Positions 1-7,440 of a stretch of 64,000 nucleotides of DNA are shown one piece after another. Numbering within the stretch: position 1 is the stretch's first letter; each line of letters opens with the position of its first letter. Source of the stretch: Lachnospiraceae bacterium UBA5899 (GTDB taxonomy: Bacteria > Bacillota > Clostridia > Lachnospirales > Lachnospiraceae); NCBI GenBank assembly GCA_002432425.1, contig DJEL01000015.1, positions 32,120-96,119 of the forward strand. Direction: 5' to 3'. The notes under the pieces were generated by a model that saw only the letters and a list, made by a program, of their open reading frames with translations, did no database searches and was not told the DNA's origin. The translations under genes were made by a program, and so were the position numbers.

Positions 1-300
1 TTCTCCCGTGATGATGCCGGTAAGTTCTTAAATGCTTACTATGATGCAAAGATTTTCGAGAACGATCCGTTTGCTAAGCTTGACCAAACCGGCGTTGGCA
101 AGCTGATGGATATGGCTATCAAACTTGGTAAGCCTGTAAATCCTAAGCTTCATGTTGGTATCTGTGGTGAGCACGGCGGAGATCCTTCTTCCGTTGAATT
201 CTGCCACAAGATTGGCTTAGACTATGTATCCTGCTCACCTTTCCGTGTTCCTATTGCACGTCTGGCAGCAGCTCAGGCAGCTATCGCTGACGAGAAATAA
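1..300 (+). CDS. ppdK: Pyruvate, phosphate dikinase, C-terminal end (partial)
   Basis: The first 99 codons (frame 1) are the end of pyruvate phosphate dikinase, which interconverts pyruvate + ATP + Pi and PEP + AMP + PPi in the cytoplasm. The visible part is the PEP/pyruvate-binding TIM-barrel terminus: an FSRDDAGKFL stretch at the left edge, then the CGEHGGDP motif carrying the family's catalytic Cys, and the SCSPFRVPIARLAAAQA end typical of the family. The start lies outside the window. A strong terminator follows 44 bases after the stop, so the gene ends its transcript here. The family call is certain; only the last part is seen. Confidence 0.95.
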   Translation, partial: FSRDDAGKFLNAYYDAKIFENDPFAKLDQTGVGKLMDMAIKLGKPVNPKLHVGICGEHGGDPSSVEFCHKIGLDYVSCSPFRVPIARLAAAQAAIADEK

Positions 301-343
301 TACAAGGTCTGTAACGGACATTTGATTTATTGCATAAATACAG

Positions 344-384
344 AAATCCCCCATACTTCGTGATGAAGTATGGGGGATTTTTTT
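344..384 (+). terminator. Rho-independent terminator after ppdK
   Basis: A 16-bp perfect inverted repeat (344-359 with 365-380, loop GTGAT) runs into seven T residues. It separates ppdK from the cysteine operon. Confidence 0.93.
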
Positions 385-415
385 GAAATGAAAAGTGAAT
401 TTTCAAAAATAATTC

Positions 416-444
416 TTGACAATGAAAAAATGCAGCACTATAAT
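416..444 (+). promoter_or_regulatory. Sigma-A promoter of the cysteine operon leader
   Basis: TTGACA (416-421), a 17-base spacer and TATAAT (439-444) form a perfect consensus. Transcription should begin near 451, about 47 bases ahead of the leader peptide and 310 bases ahead of the first enzyme gene, leaving a long leader RNA. Confidence 0.9.
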
Positions 445-497
445 GCACATAAATCAGATAGGAATTATAAGAATAAAAAGAGAAGGAGGGAACGGCT

Positions 498-641
498 ATG
501 GGATTTCAGAAAATGAAAAAAGAAAATAACAGAATTGCAGCCAGAGAAATGAACCGTTTCTTCGGCTTCCTTGTTTTACCCGAAACAGCATGTTGTCTAT
601 GTTGTTGTTACGACACAGGCGGCAATTTTTTCTGTAAATAA
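498..641 (+). CDS. Cysteine-rich leader peptide (47 aa) of an attenuator
   Basis: A short ORF with its own strong ribosome binding site (AAGGAGGG, 7 bases before the ATG at 498) directly downstream of the consensus promoter. The 47-residue product holds six cysteines, five of them in the seven-codon run CCLCCC plus neighbours (codons at 591, 594, 600, 603, 606; one more at 633). It has no signal peptide or known domain. Its position ahead of cysteine-forming genes, and the fact that its codons after the Cys run form one arm of an antiterminator, suggest a ribosome-stalling leader that reads charged Cys-tRNA. The peptide itself probably has no other function. What is seen: ORF, RBS, Cys run, stems. 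What is inferred: the sensing role. Confidence 0.82.
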   Translation: MGFQKMKKENNRIAAREMNRFFGFLVLPETACCLCCCYDTGGNFFCK

Positions 642-734
642 ACAGATTGATTAGTGTATATAGAAACGGAGACTCCGCCTGTTTTATCCATATTTCTGAA
701 CGATGAGATATTGGAAAACGGGTGGAGTCTTTTT
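615..734 (+). promoter_or_regulatory. Transcription attenuator: antiterminator and terminator stems
   Basis: The leader ORF segment ACAGGCGG (615-622), 7 bases after the last codon of the Cys run, is exactly complementary to CCGCCTGT (675-682). The latter is also inside the left arm of a 15-bp stem (671-685 with 715-729, two G-U pairs) followed by TTTTT (730-734), an intrinsic terminator just ahead of the methyltransferase start. The two pairings exclude each other. A ribosome stalled early in the Cys run would leave 615-622 free to block the terminator; one that reaches the stop codon at 639 would cover it and allow termination. Confidence 0.8.
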
Positions 735-763
735 GCGTTTCTGTAAAAGGTGAGGGAAAAACA

Positions 764-1681
764 ATGGTTGAAAGCAGAGAAAGCATTACGGCAAAGTTAT
801 GTTCTTTTGCCAGGGCTTATCATTCTAATTTTGAAAAAGAGAAAATTTTTGATGACTATCTTGCATTTGACTTCATGGGAAAAGAGGAATACGAGGAGAT
901 GGGGCAGCTCATCCAGAATGATTTTAATGTATCCGCCCTGGACCCGCAAAGCGATTTTGACGGCTCTTTCGTATACCCGTGGCTAAACCGGTTCATTTCG
1001 CCCATTCCGCTATCGCGCATCGCTTTTGCAGAGAAGGAGCTGCAGCGGTTTGTAAAGGAAAAGGGAAAATGCCAGTATGTAATCTGCGGAGCGGGTATGG
1101 ATACCTTTGCATTCCGAAATGAAAATCCGGATATTCGTATCTTTGAACTGGACCACCCCGATACGCAGCAGTATAAACTGGAGCGGGTAAAGAAGTTGGA
1201 GTGGACGATACCCGAAAATGTACGGTATGTGCCCATTGATTTTTCCAAGGATGACATGAACCGGGTATTGCAGGAATCGGGAATTGACGAAAATATGCCG
1301 ACCTTTGTTTCCATTCTCGGGGTAACGTATTATCTGACATTGCCGGTTTTGGAACAGACATTAAAGAAGGTGGGAGGTATATCGGAAAAGGAAAGCCGTG
1401 TGGTATTTGATTTTCCCGATGAAACAACCTTTGACCCTCATGGAATCGAAAGGGTTTACGGACTGACACACATAACGGAAAAGTTAGGGGAACCGATGCT
1501 GCATGGCTTCCGCCTGCCGGAAATTTATCTGGCACTTTGGGAAAATGGTTTTCAGGTGGAGAAATACGAATCACCGGAAATGATACAAAAAAAATTTTTC
1601 GGAGAAAGAAAAGACAGACAAAAGGCTTTTGAAAATATCCATTTTATTTTAGCAAAGAAAACAGAAAGGTATGGTGAGTAA
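764..1681 (+). CDS. Class I SAM-dependent methyltransferase (LCM/TIGR00027-like)
   Basis: A 305-residue cytoplasmic methyltransferase related to the leucine carboxyl methyltransferase group. Motif I appears as VICGAGMDTFAFR, followed by the acidic ELDHPDTQ segment that would hold the SAM ribose and the DFSKDD adenine-side motif. The ATG at 764 is chosen because AAGGTGAGG lies 8 bases upstream; a longer reading from GTG 722 would start inside the attenuator terminator. First gene of an operon with the two sulfur-amino-acid enzymes. In Bacillus a methyltransferase (yrrT) likewise heads the mtnN-mccA-mccB operon for recycling methionine into cysteine, so a role linked to SAM turnover is likely, but the methyl acceptor is unknown. 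Confidence 0.8.
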   Translation: MVESRESITAKLCSFARAYHSNFEKEKIFDDYLAFDFMGKEEYEEMGQLIQNDFNVSALDPQSDFDGSFVYPWLNRFISPIPLSRIAFAEKELQRFVKEKGKCQYVICGAGMDTFAFRNENPDIRIFELDHPDTQQYKLERVKKLEWTIPENVRYVPIDFSKDDMNRVLQESGIDENMPTFVSILGVTYYLTLPVLEQTLKKVGGISEKESRVVFDFPDETTFDPHGIERVYGLTHITEKLGEPMLHGFRLPEIYLALWENGFQVEKYESPEMIQKKFFGERKDRQKAFENIHFILAKKTERYGE

Positions 1682-1682
1682 C

Positions 1683-2852
1683 ATGAAAGAGAAAGAGTAC
1701 AGCAGAATGGAAACGGCAATTATTCACGGAGGTATTTACGGGGACAGTCAGACGGGAGCCGTCAATGTTCCGATTTATCAGACATCCACGTATGAACAGA
1801 AAGCACTGGGAGAAAACGCCGGCTGGGAGTATTCCCGCACCGGAAATCCTACAAGAGCGGCGCTGGAAAGCCTGATAGCCGAACTGGAGAAAGGAAAGGC
1901 AGGCTTCGCCTTCGGCTCCGGCATGGCAGCCATTACAGCAGTGCTCAGCCTGTTTCATTCCGGGGACAAAATTCTCATATCCAGCAATGTATATGGGGGA
2001 ACCTTCCGCGTCTTAGATAAAATATTTAAGAACTTTGAAATCAGCTATTCCATAGAAGACACCACGGACCTTGACACTCTCGACAGCAGGATTACACCGG
2101 AAGTAAAAGCCATTCTGATAGAAAGCCCTGCCAATCCGCTTCTAACCGTGACGGATATTGCGGGAGTGGCTGCCATAGCAAAAAAGCACGGTATCCTTTC
2201 CGTTGTGGACAACACCTTTATGACGCCTTATTTGCAGCGCCCGATTGAACTGGGAGCAGATATCGTGATTCACAGTGCCACCAAATATTTAGGCGGACAC
2301 AGCGACGTCGTGGCAGGACTTGTTGCGGTCAACAGTGATGCCCTTGCGGAGCGTCTGGCGTTTATACAGAATGCCACCGGAGGCGTACTGGGACCGTTTG
2401 ATTCCTTTCTGCTGATACGGGGCATCAAGACACTGGGGGTACGGCTTGACCGGCATGTGGAAAATGCAGAAAAAGCAGCAGCGCATCTGAAAGCCCATAA
2501 AGCGGTCTGGAAGGTGTATTATCCGGGACTGCCGGACGCGCAGGGATATGAAATCAATAAAAAGCAGGCAAAAAACGGCGGCGCTATGATTTCCTTTGAA
2601 CTTTATGAAAATTACAACATCCGCAAGTTCTTTTCCTCACTGAAGATTATTGCCCTTGCGGAAAGTCTTGGCGGAGTGGAGAGCCTTGTATGCCATCCGG
2701 CAAGCATGACCCATGCTTCCATTCCGTATGAGGTGAGACAGAAAGTGGGCATTACGGACGGACTCATCCGCCTGTCTATAGGGATTGAAAACATTCAGGA
2801 CCTTTTAGAAGATTTGGACCGTGCAATCGCAGAAAGTGAGGAAAAAGCATGA
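1683..2852 (+). CDS. mccB: PLP-dependent cystathionine gamma-lyase / homocysteine gamma-lyase (MccB-like)
   Basis: A Cys/Met-metabolism PLP enzyme of about 389 residues. Visible are the N-terminal HGG and PIYQTSTYEQ segment, the YSRTGNPTR motif, the FGSGMAAITA phosphate-binding loop, VDNTFMTPYL with the cofactor-holding Asp, and the Schiff-base Lys in HSATKYLGGHSDV (about residue 201). It probably splits cystathionine (or homocysteine) to cysteine and 2-oxobutyrate. An ATG at 1671 is in frame, but AGAAAGG then sits only one base away; 1683 fits the family's usual start. The start overlaps the methyltransferase end closely and the stop overlaps the next start (ATGA), so translation is coupled. 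Cystathionine gamma-synthase or O-acetylhomoserine sulfhydrylase activity cannot be excluded from sequence. Confidence 0.88.
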   Translation: MKEKEYSRMETAIIHGGIYGDSQTGAVNVPIYQTSTYEQKALGENAGWEYSRTGNPTRAALESLIAELEKGKAGFAFGSGMAAITAVLSLFHSGDKILISSNVYGGTFRVLDKIFKNFEISYSIEDTTDLDTLDSRITPEVKAILIESPANPLLTVTDIAGVAAIAKKHGILSVVDNTFMTPYLQRPIELGADIVIHSATKYLGGHSDVVAGLVAVNSDALAERLAFIQNATGGVLGPFDSFLLIRGIKTLGVRLDRHVENAEKAAAHLKAHKAVWKVYYPGLPDAQGYEINKKQAKNGGAMISFELYENYNIRKFFSSLKIIALAESLGGVESLVCHPASMTHASIPYEVRQKVGITDGLIRLSIGIENIQDLLEDLDRAIAESEEKA

Positions 2853-3760
2853 GCTATTATGAATCGATGCAGGAGTTAATCGGGAATACGCCGCTGGTAA
2901 AATTAATTTATACGGGAAACAGGGAAGGGGTACAGCTGTTTGCCAAGCTGGAACTGTTCAACCCCTCCGGCAGTGTAAAGGATCGTACCGGAAAATACAT
3001 GCTTGCGGATGCGGAAAAAAGAGGGAAACTTCTAAAGGGCGGAACCATTGTGGAAGCAACTGCCGGGAATACCGGGCTGGGAATTGCATTTGCGGCATTA
3101 AACAAAGGATACCGTATTATCTTTGTGGTGCCGACGAAATTTTCAGAGGAAAAGCAGACCCTGCTTCGGGCGCTCGGTGCAGAAATTGTGAATACCCCAA
3201 GGGAAGAAGGAATGCTTGGCGCGGCCCGCAAGGCAGAAGAATTAAGAAGCGTTATTCCGGGGGCGGTTTCCTTAGAGCAGTTTAAAAATCAGGCAAATCC
3301 GCTGGCACATTACGAAACAACGGGACCGGAAATCTACCGGGACCTGGAAGGAAAGATTGATTATCTGGTTGCCGGTGCGGGGAGCGGGGGAACATACACC
3401 GGCATTGTGCGTTACTTAAAGGAACAAAATCCGAATATCAAAGGAATTCTGGCAGACCCGGTGGGCTCCACCATGGGCGGCGGAGAACACGGAGATTATG
3501 ACATTGAGGGGATAGGCAACGATTTTATTGCGGAAACTATGGATATGTCACTGGTGGACAAAGTCATTAAGATTGATGACAACGATGCGTTTACCGGTGC
3601 CAGGGAACTGGCGGCAAAAGAGGGGATTTTTGCCGGTTCTTCTTCCGGAGCGGCATTTTCCGCAGCCAAGAAGCTGATTGCGGAAGGAGCGCAGGGAAAC
3701 ATCGTGATTGTTCTGCCGGACAGAGGGGACAGATACTTCAGTAAAAAGCTGTATGGATGA
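2849..3760 (+). CDS. mccA: Cysteine synthase / cystathionine beta-synthase family (MccA-like)
   Basis: A 303-residue fold-type II PLP enzyme. The Schiff-base Lys is in PSGSVKDRTG (about K44), the substrate loop in EATAGNTGLG, the cofactor phosphate loop in GAGSGGTYTG, and the pyridine-holding Ser in GSSSGAAF. It joins O-acetylserine with sulfide or with homocysteine. Because it is coupled (4-base overlap) to a gamma-lyase and a methyltransferase, I favour the MccA role (O-acetylserine + homocysteine to cystathionine), giving a methionine-to-cysteine route; plain CysK activity is the alternative. Last gene of the operon under the poly-Cys attenuator. Confidence 0.88.
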   Translation: MSYYESMQELIGNTPLVKLIYTGNREGVQLFAKLELFNPSGSVKDRTGKYMLADAEKRGKLLKGGTIVEATAGNTGLGIAFAALNKGYRIIFVVPTKFSEEKQTLLRALGAEIVNTPREEGMLGAARKAEELRSVIPGAVSLEQFKNQANPLAHYETTGPEIYRDLEGKIDYLVAGAGSGGTYTGIVRYLKEQNPNIKGILADPVGSTMGGGEHGDYDIEGIGNDFIAETMDMSLVDKVIKIDDNDAFTGARELAAKEGIFAGSSSGAAFSAAKKLIAEGAQGNIVIVLPDRGDRYFSKKLYG

Positions 3761-3776
3761 AAACGGCAAAAACATA

Positions 3777-3818
3777 TTGCCCTTATAGGCATTCTGTTTT
3801 ATAATAAGAGAAACAGAA
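3777..3818 (+). promoter_or_regulatory. Promoter of the YjfB-like gene with an inverted repeat over the -10
   Basis: TTGCCC (3777-3782), 17-base spacer, TATAAT (3800-3805). The -10 sits between the arms of a perfect 8-bp inverted repeat, TTCTGTTT (3792-3799) and AAACAGAA (3811-3818), a place where a repressor could bind. No T run follows, so it is less likely to be a terminator for the preceding operon. Confidence 0.65.
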
Positions 3819-3867
3819 CATATGAAAATGAATGACGAAGGCAAACAGACGAAGAAAGAGAGGACGG

Positions 3868-4065
3868 ATGGATATGGATATTGCTGGACTTTCTATGGAT
3901 ATGTCAATGATGAATGTGCAGTCGAAGGTGAGTGTAGCCATGCTGGATAAATCTCTTGATATGGAACGGTCACTGGGAGACGGTCTGGTGCAGATGATAG
4001 ATGCAGCGGCTATGGAGCGAAGCGCCAACCCGGCAGTGGGAGGAAGCGTAGACATTCGGTTATAA
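3868..4065 (+). CDS. YjfB-family protein (putative motility-associated)
   Basis: A 65-residue protein matching the YjfB family (a short family annotated as putative motility protein): the N-terminus MDIAGLSMDMSMM is followed by QSKVSVAMLDKSLD and a C-terminal NPAVGGSVDIRL. The ATG at 3868 is preferred because AGAGAGG lies 5 bases upstream; a reading from 3832 adds an unlikely basic stretch. It is methionine-rich and has no membrane segment or signal peptide. It is transcribed alone between a promoter and a terminator. No flagellar gene is nearby, so the biochemical role stays unknown. Confidence 0.75.
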   Translation: MDMDIAGLSMDMSMMNVQSKVSVAMLDKSLDMERSLGDGLVQMIDAAAMERSANPAVGGSVDIRL

Positions 4066-4071
4066 AGAAAA

Positions 4072-4099
4072 AGGAAAGGCGATGCCTTTCCTCTTTTTT
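4072..4099 (+). terminator. Rho-independent terminator after the YjfB-like gene
   Basis: AGGAAAGGC (4072-4080) pairs with GCCTTTCCT (4084-4092) over a GAT loop, followed by a T-rich run (CTCTTTTTTT). Confidence 0.9.
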
Positions 4100-4103
4100 T
4101 GAA

Positions 4104-4145
4104 CAGGATATACTTTGCGTATTGCAGGATATACTCTGCGTGTTA
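4104..4145 (+). repeat. Two tandem 21-bp units ahead of ktrB
   Basis: Two adjacent copies (4104-4124, 4125-4145) sharing CAGGATATACT-TGCGT differ at a few positions. The second copy supplies a plausible promoter: TTGCAG (4122-4127), 16 bases, TATAAA. The duplication could be a doubled regulator site or a simple slippage product. Confidence 0.6.
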
Positions 4146-4178
4146 TAAAAAGGAAAGCGGCATGCGGACAGCATGTGA

Positions 4179-5534
4179 ATGGATGCAAACATCATGAACG
4201 AAGAAATTATAAAACGGAAAAAGCGCCTTTCTTCTTTTCAGACTATCATATTGGGCTTTGCAGGCGTTATTTTATTGGGAGCATTGCTTCTGATGCTGCC
4301 CATTGCCACAAAGGAAAGGGTGGTGACGCCTTTCCATGAAACCCTGTTTACCGCCACCTCTGCGACCTGCGTGACGGGACTGGTGGTACAGGATACCGGC
4401 AGCTATTGGTCGGTGTTCGGACAGGCAATCCTTCTTTTGCTGATACAGATTGGCGGACTCGGTGTGGTGACGGTGGCGGTTGCGCTTACCATGCTTTCGG
4501 GCAAAAAGATTTCGTTAATGCAGCGAAGCACCATGCAGGAAGCCATATCCGCACCGCAGGTGGGCGGAATTGTCAGACTGACCGGGTTTATTTTGAAAGG
4601 AACGTTTCTCATAGAGCTCGTGGGCGCCCTGTGCCTTATGCCGGTGTTTGTAAAGGACTTCGGAATAAAGGGTATCTGGTATGCCTTCTTCCACTCCATA
4701 TCGGCTTTTTGCAACGGCGGATTTGATTTGCTGGGTACGGCGGATAACCGGTTTGTATCCCTGACGGGATATGCGGGCAATGTGCCGGTGAATGTGATTA
4801 TTATGTTGCTCATTTTACTGGGCGGTCTGGGATTTTTAACCTGGGAAGATATCTGCACGAAGAAGTTCCACTTCAAAAAATACCGGCTGCAGAGTAAAAT
4901 TGTACTGACGGCATCGGTATTTTTACTGGTGCTGCCGGCGGTGTTTTTCTTTTTCTGCGAATTCAAGGATATGCCGCTTAAGGAGAGGATTTTGTACTCC
5001 CTTTTCCAGACGGTAACGCCGAGGACGGCGGGCTTTAACACGGCAGACCTGGCAGGTATGCAGGGGGCATCCAAGGCAGTAATGATAGTTCTTATGCTAA
5101 TCGGCGGAGCACCCGGTTCTACTGCGGGCGGTATGAAGATTACGACACTGGCGGTTCTTGTCGCCGATATGCGTTCGGTTTTCCGACAGAAAGAAGATAT
5201 GCAGTTCTTTGGCAGAAGAATAGAAGAAGGTGCCGTTAAGACGGCGGCTGCTGTTCTGACTCTGTACCTTACACTGTTTGTAGGTGGAGCCATAGCCATC
5301 AGTGTGGCGGAGGGGCTGCCTCTGGGGGACTGCCTGTTTGAAACGTGTTCTGCGGTAGCAACGGTGGGTGTGACGCTGGGCATCACTCCGGGGCTTGGCA
5401 TTTTCTCCCAGATTATTCTGACTACTTTAATGTTTATGGGCAGAGTGGGATGCCTGACCCTGATATATGCGGCAATATCCGGCGGAAACAAAAACTTTTC
5501 AAGGCTTCCGCAGGAAAAAGTAATGGTAGGATAA
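4179..5534 (+). CDS. ktrB: Potassium uptake channel subunit KtrB (TrkH/Ktr family)
   Basis: A 451-residue membrane protein of the TrkH/TrkG/KtrB superfamily that carries K+ (often Na+-linked) inward. The four selectivity-filter repeats can be seen in order: TSATCVTGL, AFCNGGFDL, TPRTAGFNT and AVATVGVTLG, each with the conserved filter Gly, with hydrophobic M1/M2 segments around them and the GGAPGSTAGGMK gate-region motif typical of KtrB. Starts at 4179 or the in-frame ATG at 4194; neither has a strong binding site. The regulatory subunit ktrA follows 17 bases downstream, so the pair forms one complex at the cell membrane. Confidence 0.93.
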   Translation: MDANIMNEEIIKRKKRLSSFQTIILGFAGVILLGALLLMLPIATKERVVTPFHETLFTATSATCVTGLVVQDTGSYWSVFGQAILLLLIQIGGLGVVTVAVALTMLSGKKISLMQRSTMQEAISAPQVGGIVRLTGFILKGTFLIELVGALCLMPVFVKDFGIKGIWYAFFHSISAFCNGGFDLLGTADNRFVSLTGYAGNVPVNVIIMLLILLGGLGFLTWEDICTKKFHFKKYRLQSKIVLTASVFLLVLPAVFFFFCEFKDMPLKERILYSLFQTVTPRTAGFNTADLAGMQGASKAVMIVLMLIGGAPGSTAGGMKITTLAVLVADMRSVFRQKEDMQFFGRRIEEGAVKTAAAVLTLYLTLFVGGAIAISVAEGLPLGDCLFETCSAVATVGVTLGITPGLGIFSQIILTTLMFMGRVGCLTLIYAAISGGNKNFSRLPQEKVMVG

Positions 5535-5551
5535 GGAAGGGCTTACGGATT

Positions 5552-6199
5552 ATGAAAAATATACTTTTGATCGGATTAGGAAGATTTGGCAAACATATTG
5601 CCATGCAGACCAGTCAGCTTGGTCATCAGATTATGGCTGTGGACAGTCGGGAAGAACGGATTAACGAAGTGCTGCCCTACGTGACGGATGCGCAGATTGG
5701 CGACAGTACCAATCAGGCTTTCCTACAGTCGCTGGGCGTCAGCAATTTTGATGTCTGCATTGTGACCATCGGCGGGGATTTTCAGAGCTCTCTGGAAACA
5801 ACCTCTCTTTTGAAGGAACTGGGAGCCAAAAAGGTGGTTTCCCGGGCGGAGCAGGATGTGCAGGCAAAGTTTTTACTTAGAAACGGAGCGGATGAAGTGG
5901 TTTACCCGGAAAAACAGATTGCCAGATGGGCAGCCATCCGTTATACCTCCGACCATATACTGGATTACATCAGCGTGGATGAGAAACACGCGATTTTCGA
6001 GGTGGAAGTACCGGAAAATTGGATTGGAAAGAGCATTGGCGAAATCGATGTGCGTAAAAAATACGGCATCAATATTATGGGTATCCGGGAGAATGGAAAA
6101 ATGAGCATTGCCGTAAATCCCGATTTGGTCCTGACAGGAAATATCACCATGTTAGTATTGGGTGAGTACAAGTCGTTGCAGAAATGCTTCCACATTTGA
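5552..6199 (+). CDS. ktrA: Potassium uptake regulatory subunit KtrA (TrkA family)
   Basis: A 215-residue cytoplasmic protein with an N-terminal RCK/Rossmann domain (GLGRFG nucleotide loop near residues 7-12, acidic VDSREER ribose-binding strand near 33) and a C-terminal TrkA_C domain (about 135-215, ending in a V-LG-E segment). It forms the ATP/ADP-sensing ring that gates KtrB. AAGGAAGG lies upstream of the ATG at 5552. Directly follows ktrB in the same operon. Confidence 0.93.
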   Translation: MKNILLIGLGRFGKHIAMQTSQLGHQIMAVDSREERINEVLPYVTDAQIGDSTNQAFLQSLGVSNFDVCIVTIGGDFQSSLETTSLLKELGAKKVVSRAEQDVQAKFLLRNGADEVVYPEKQIARWAAIRYTSDHILDYISVDEKHAIFEVEVPENWIGKSIGEIDVRKKYGINIMGIRENGKMSIAVNPDLVLTGNITMLVLGEYKSLQKCFHI

Positions 6200-6253
6200 C
6201 GGACAATACGTTTACAGAAAATTCCTATTGAAAAGTATTGAGGAGTAAAAGAT

Positions 6254-7012
6254 ATGTTGACACAATTTTCAAGAACGGAGCTGCTTTTGGGAAAGGAAGC
6301 CATGGAAAAGCTGAAGAATTCCAGAGTAGCGGTATTCGGCATCGGCGGCGTGGGCGGTTATGTCTGCGAAGCGCTGGTCAGAAGCGGTGTGGGTTCCTTT
6401 GATCTGATTGACGATGACAAAGTGTGCCTCACCAACTTAAACCGCCAGATTATTGCCACCCGCAAGACGGTTGGAAAATATAAGACAGAGGTTATGAAGG
6501 AACGTATTCTGGATATCAATCCCGATGCGAAAGTGGAGATACACAACTGTTTCTTTTTGCCGGAAAATGCGGATGAATTTCCCTTTTCGGAGTATGATTA
6601 TGTAGTGGATGCCGTGGATACGGTTACGGCTAAAATATCACTGGTCATGAAAGCACAGGAATGCCATGTGCCCATTATCAGCAGTATGGGCGCCGGCAAC
6701 AAATTGGACGGCAGCCAGTTTAAGGTAGCCGATATTTACAAAACCAAGGTCTGCCCGCTGGCAAAGGTTATGCGCCGGGAGTTAAAAAAGCGCGGCGTGA
6801 AGAAACTGAAAGTCGTATATTCGGAAGAAATGCCAACAAGGCCGGTAGAGGATATGGCAATCAGTTGCCGTACCCACTGTATCTGCCCGCCGGGCGCCCA
6901 GCATAAATGCACGGAACGCCGGGATATTCCGGGCAGCGTGGCGTTTGTACCTTCCGTGGCGGGACTGATTATCGCCGGCGAAGTCGTGAAGGATTTGTGT
7001 AAGAAAGCATAA
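6254..7012 (+). CDS. tcdA: tRNA threonylcarbamoyladenosine dehydratase (TcdA/ThiF family)
   Basis: A 252-residue E1-like ThiF-family enzyme. It uses ATP to cyclise threonylcarbamoyl-adenosine-37 of ANN-decoding tRNAs. Seen are the FGIGGVGGYVCEALVRSG nucleotide loop (about residues 28-45), the acidic LIDDD strand, NLNRQI with the ATP-contacting Arg, the VDAVDTV segment and the late C-x-C/PPGAQHKC region. Length equals that of the family. It sits 54 bases after ktrA and may share its transcript. The call against other ThiF enzymes rests on length and the SRTELLLG start. Confidence 0.9.
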   Translation: MLTQFSRTELLLGKEAMEKLKNSRVAVFGIGGVGGYVCEALVRSGVGSFDLIDDDKVCLTNLNRQIIATRKTVGKYKTEVMKERILDINPDAKVEIHNCFFLPENADEFPFSEYDYVVDAVDTVTAKISLVMKAQECHVPIISSMGAGNKLDGSQFKVADIYKTKVCPLAKVMRRELKKRGVKKLKVVYSEEMPTRPVEDMAISCRTHCICPPGAQHKCTERRDIPGSVAFVPSVAGLIIAGEVVKDLCKKA

Positions 7013-7048
7013 GGAGAAAAAGAAGCATATTTAGAGTAATTATGAAAA

Positions 7049-7430
7049 TGCTTCTCGATAAAGCCGGATAAAGGAAGCAAAACAAGAAAAGAATTAAAAA
7101 TGCTTTATGGCGAAGCCGGAAAAAAGAAGCAAAACAGGAAAAAGTCTGAAAATGCTCTATACTTAAGACAAAAAAAGAAAGCAAATTAAAGAAATAATTT
7201 AAAATGCGTCAGATAGAGAGAGGCAAAAGAAGAGATAATAAAAAATTGCTTTAAATGTCGTACAAGAGGGAAGAGCAAAAAGCATGAAAACAGGAAAATG
7301 CTTTAAATGTCATACAAGATGGAAAAGCAAAAAGCATGAAAACAGGGAAATTGCTTTAAATATTTCGCAGGAAAAGGAAGCAAAAGAAAAGGGAACGGAC
7401 TTTTGCGTAAAAGCATAGCAGGAAAGGAAA
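7049..7430 (+). repeat. Degenerate tandem repeat, period about 52 bp, eight copies
   Basis: The 428-base gap between tcdA and the next gene has no ORF of note. It is filled by repeat units whose TGCT/TGCG cores fall at 7049, 7101, 7153, 7204, 7247, 7299, 7352 and 7404 (one 43-base step, otherwise 51-53). Each unit reads roughly AAAATGCTTTA, a variable middle, GGAAAAGCAAAA, then GAAAACAGG; the GCTTT and AAAGC parts can pair, so each unit could form a weak hairpin. The last unit leads into the ribosome binding site of the following gene. The 3' end of tcdA resembles the last unit, hinting at the origin. Confidence 0.75.
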
Positions 7431-7440
7431 GAGGTTTAGT

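Noticed and set aside
722..763. Upstream GTG start extending the methyltransferase
   Set aside because: It lies within the terminator stem of the attenuator and has no ribosome binding site; ATG 764 has AAGGTGAGG at good distance.
496..786. 96-residue minus-strand ORF over the attenuator
   Set aside because: No binding site, no recognisable protein, and it is the reverse of the leader peptide and terminator.
4403..5491. Long minus-strand ORF (362 aa) opposite ktrB
   Set aside because: A mirror of KtrB codons; low-complexity composition and no homology pattern.
7049..7440. CRISPR array
   Set aside because: Units are continuous and degenerate throughout, with no unique spacers and no cas genes.
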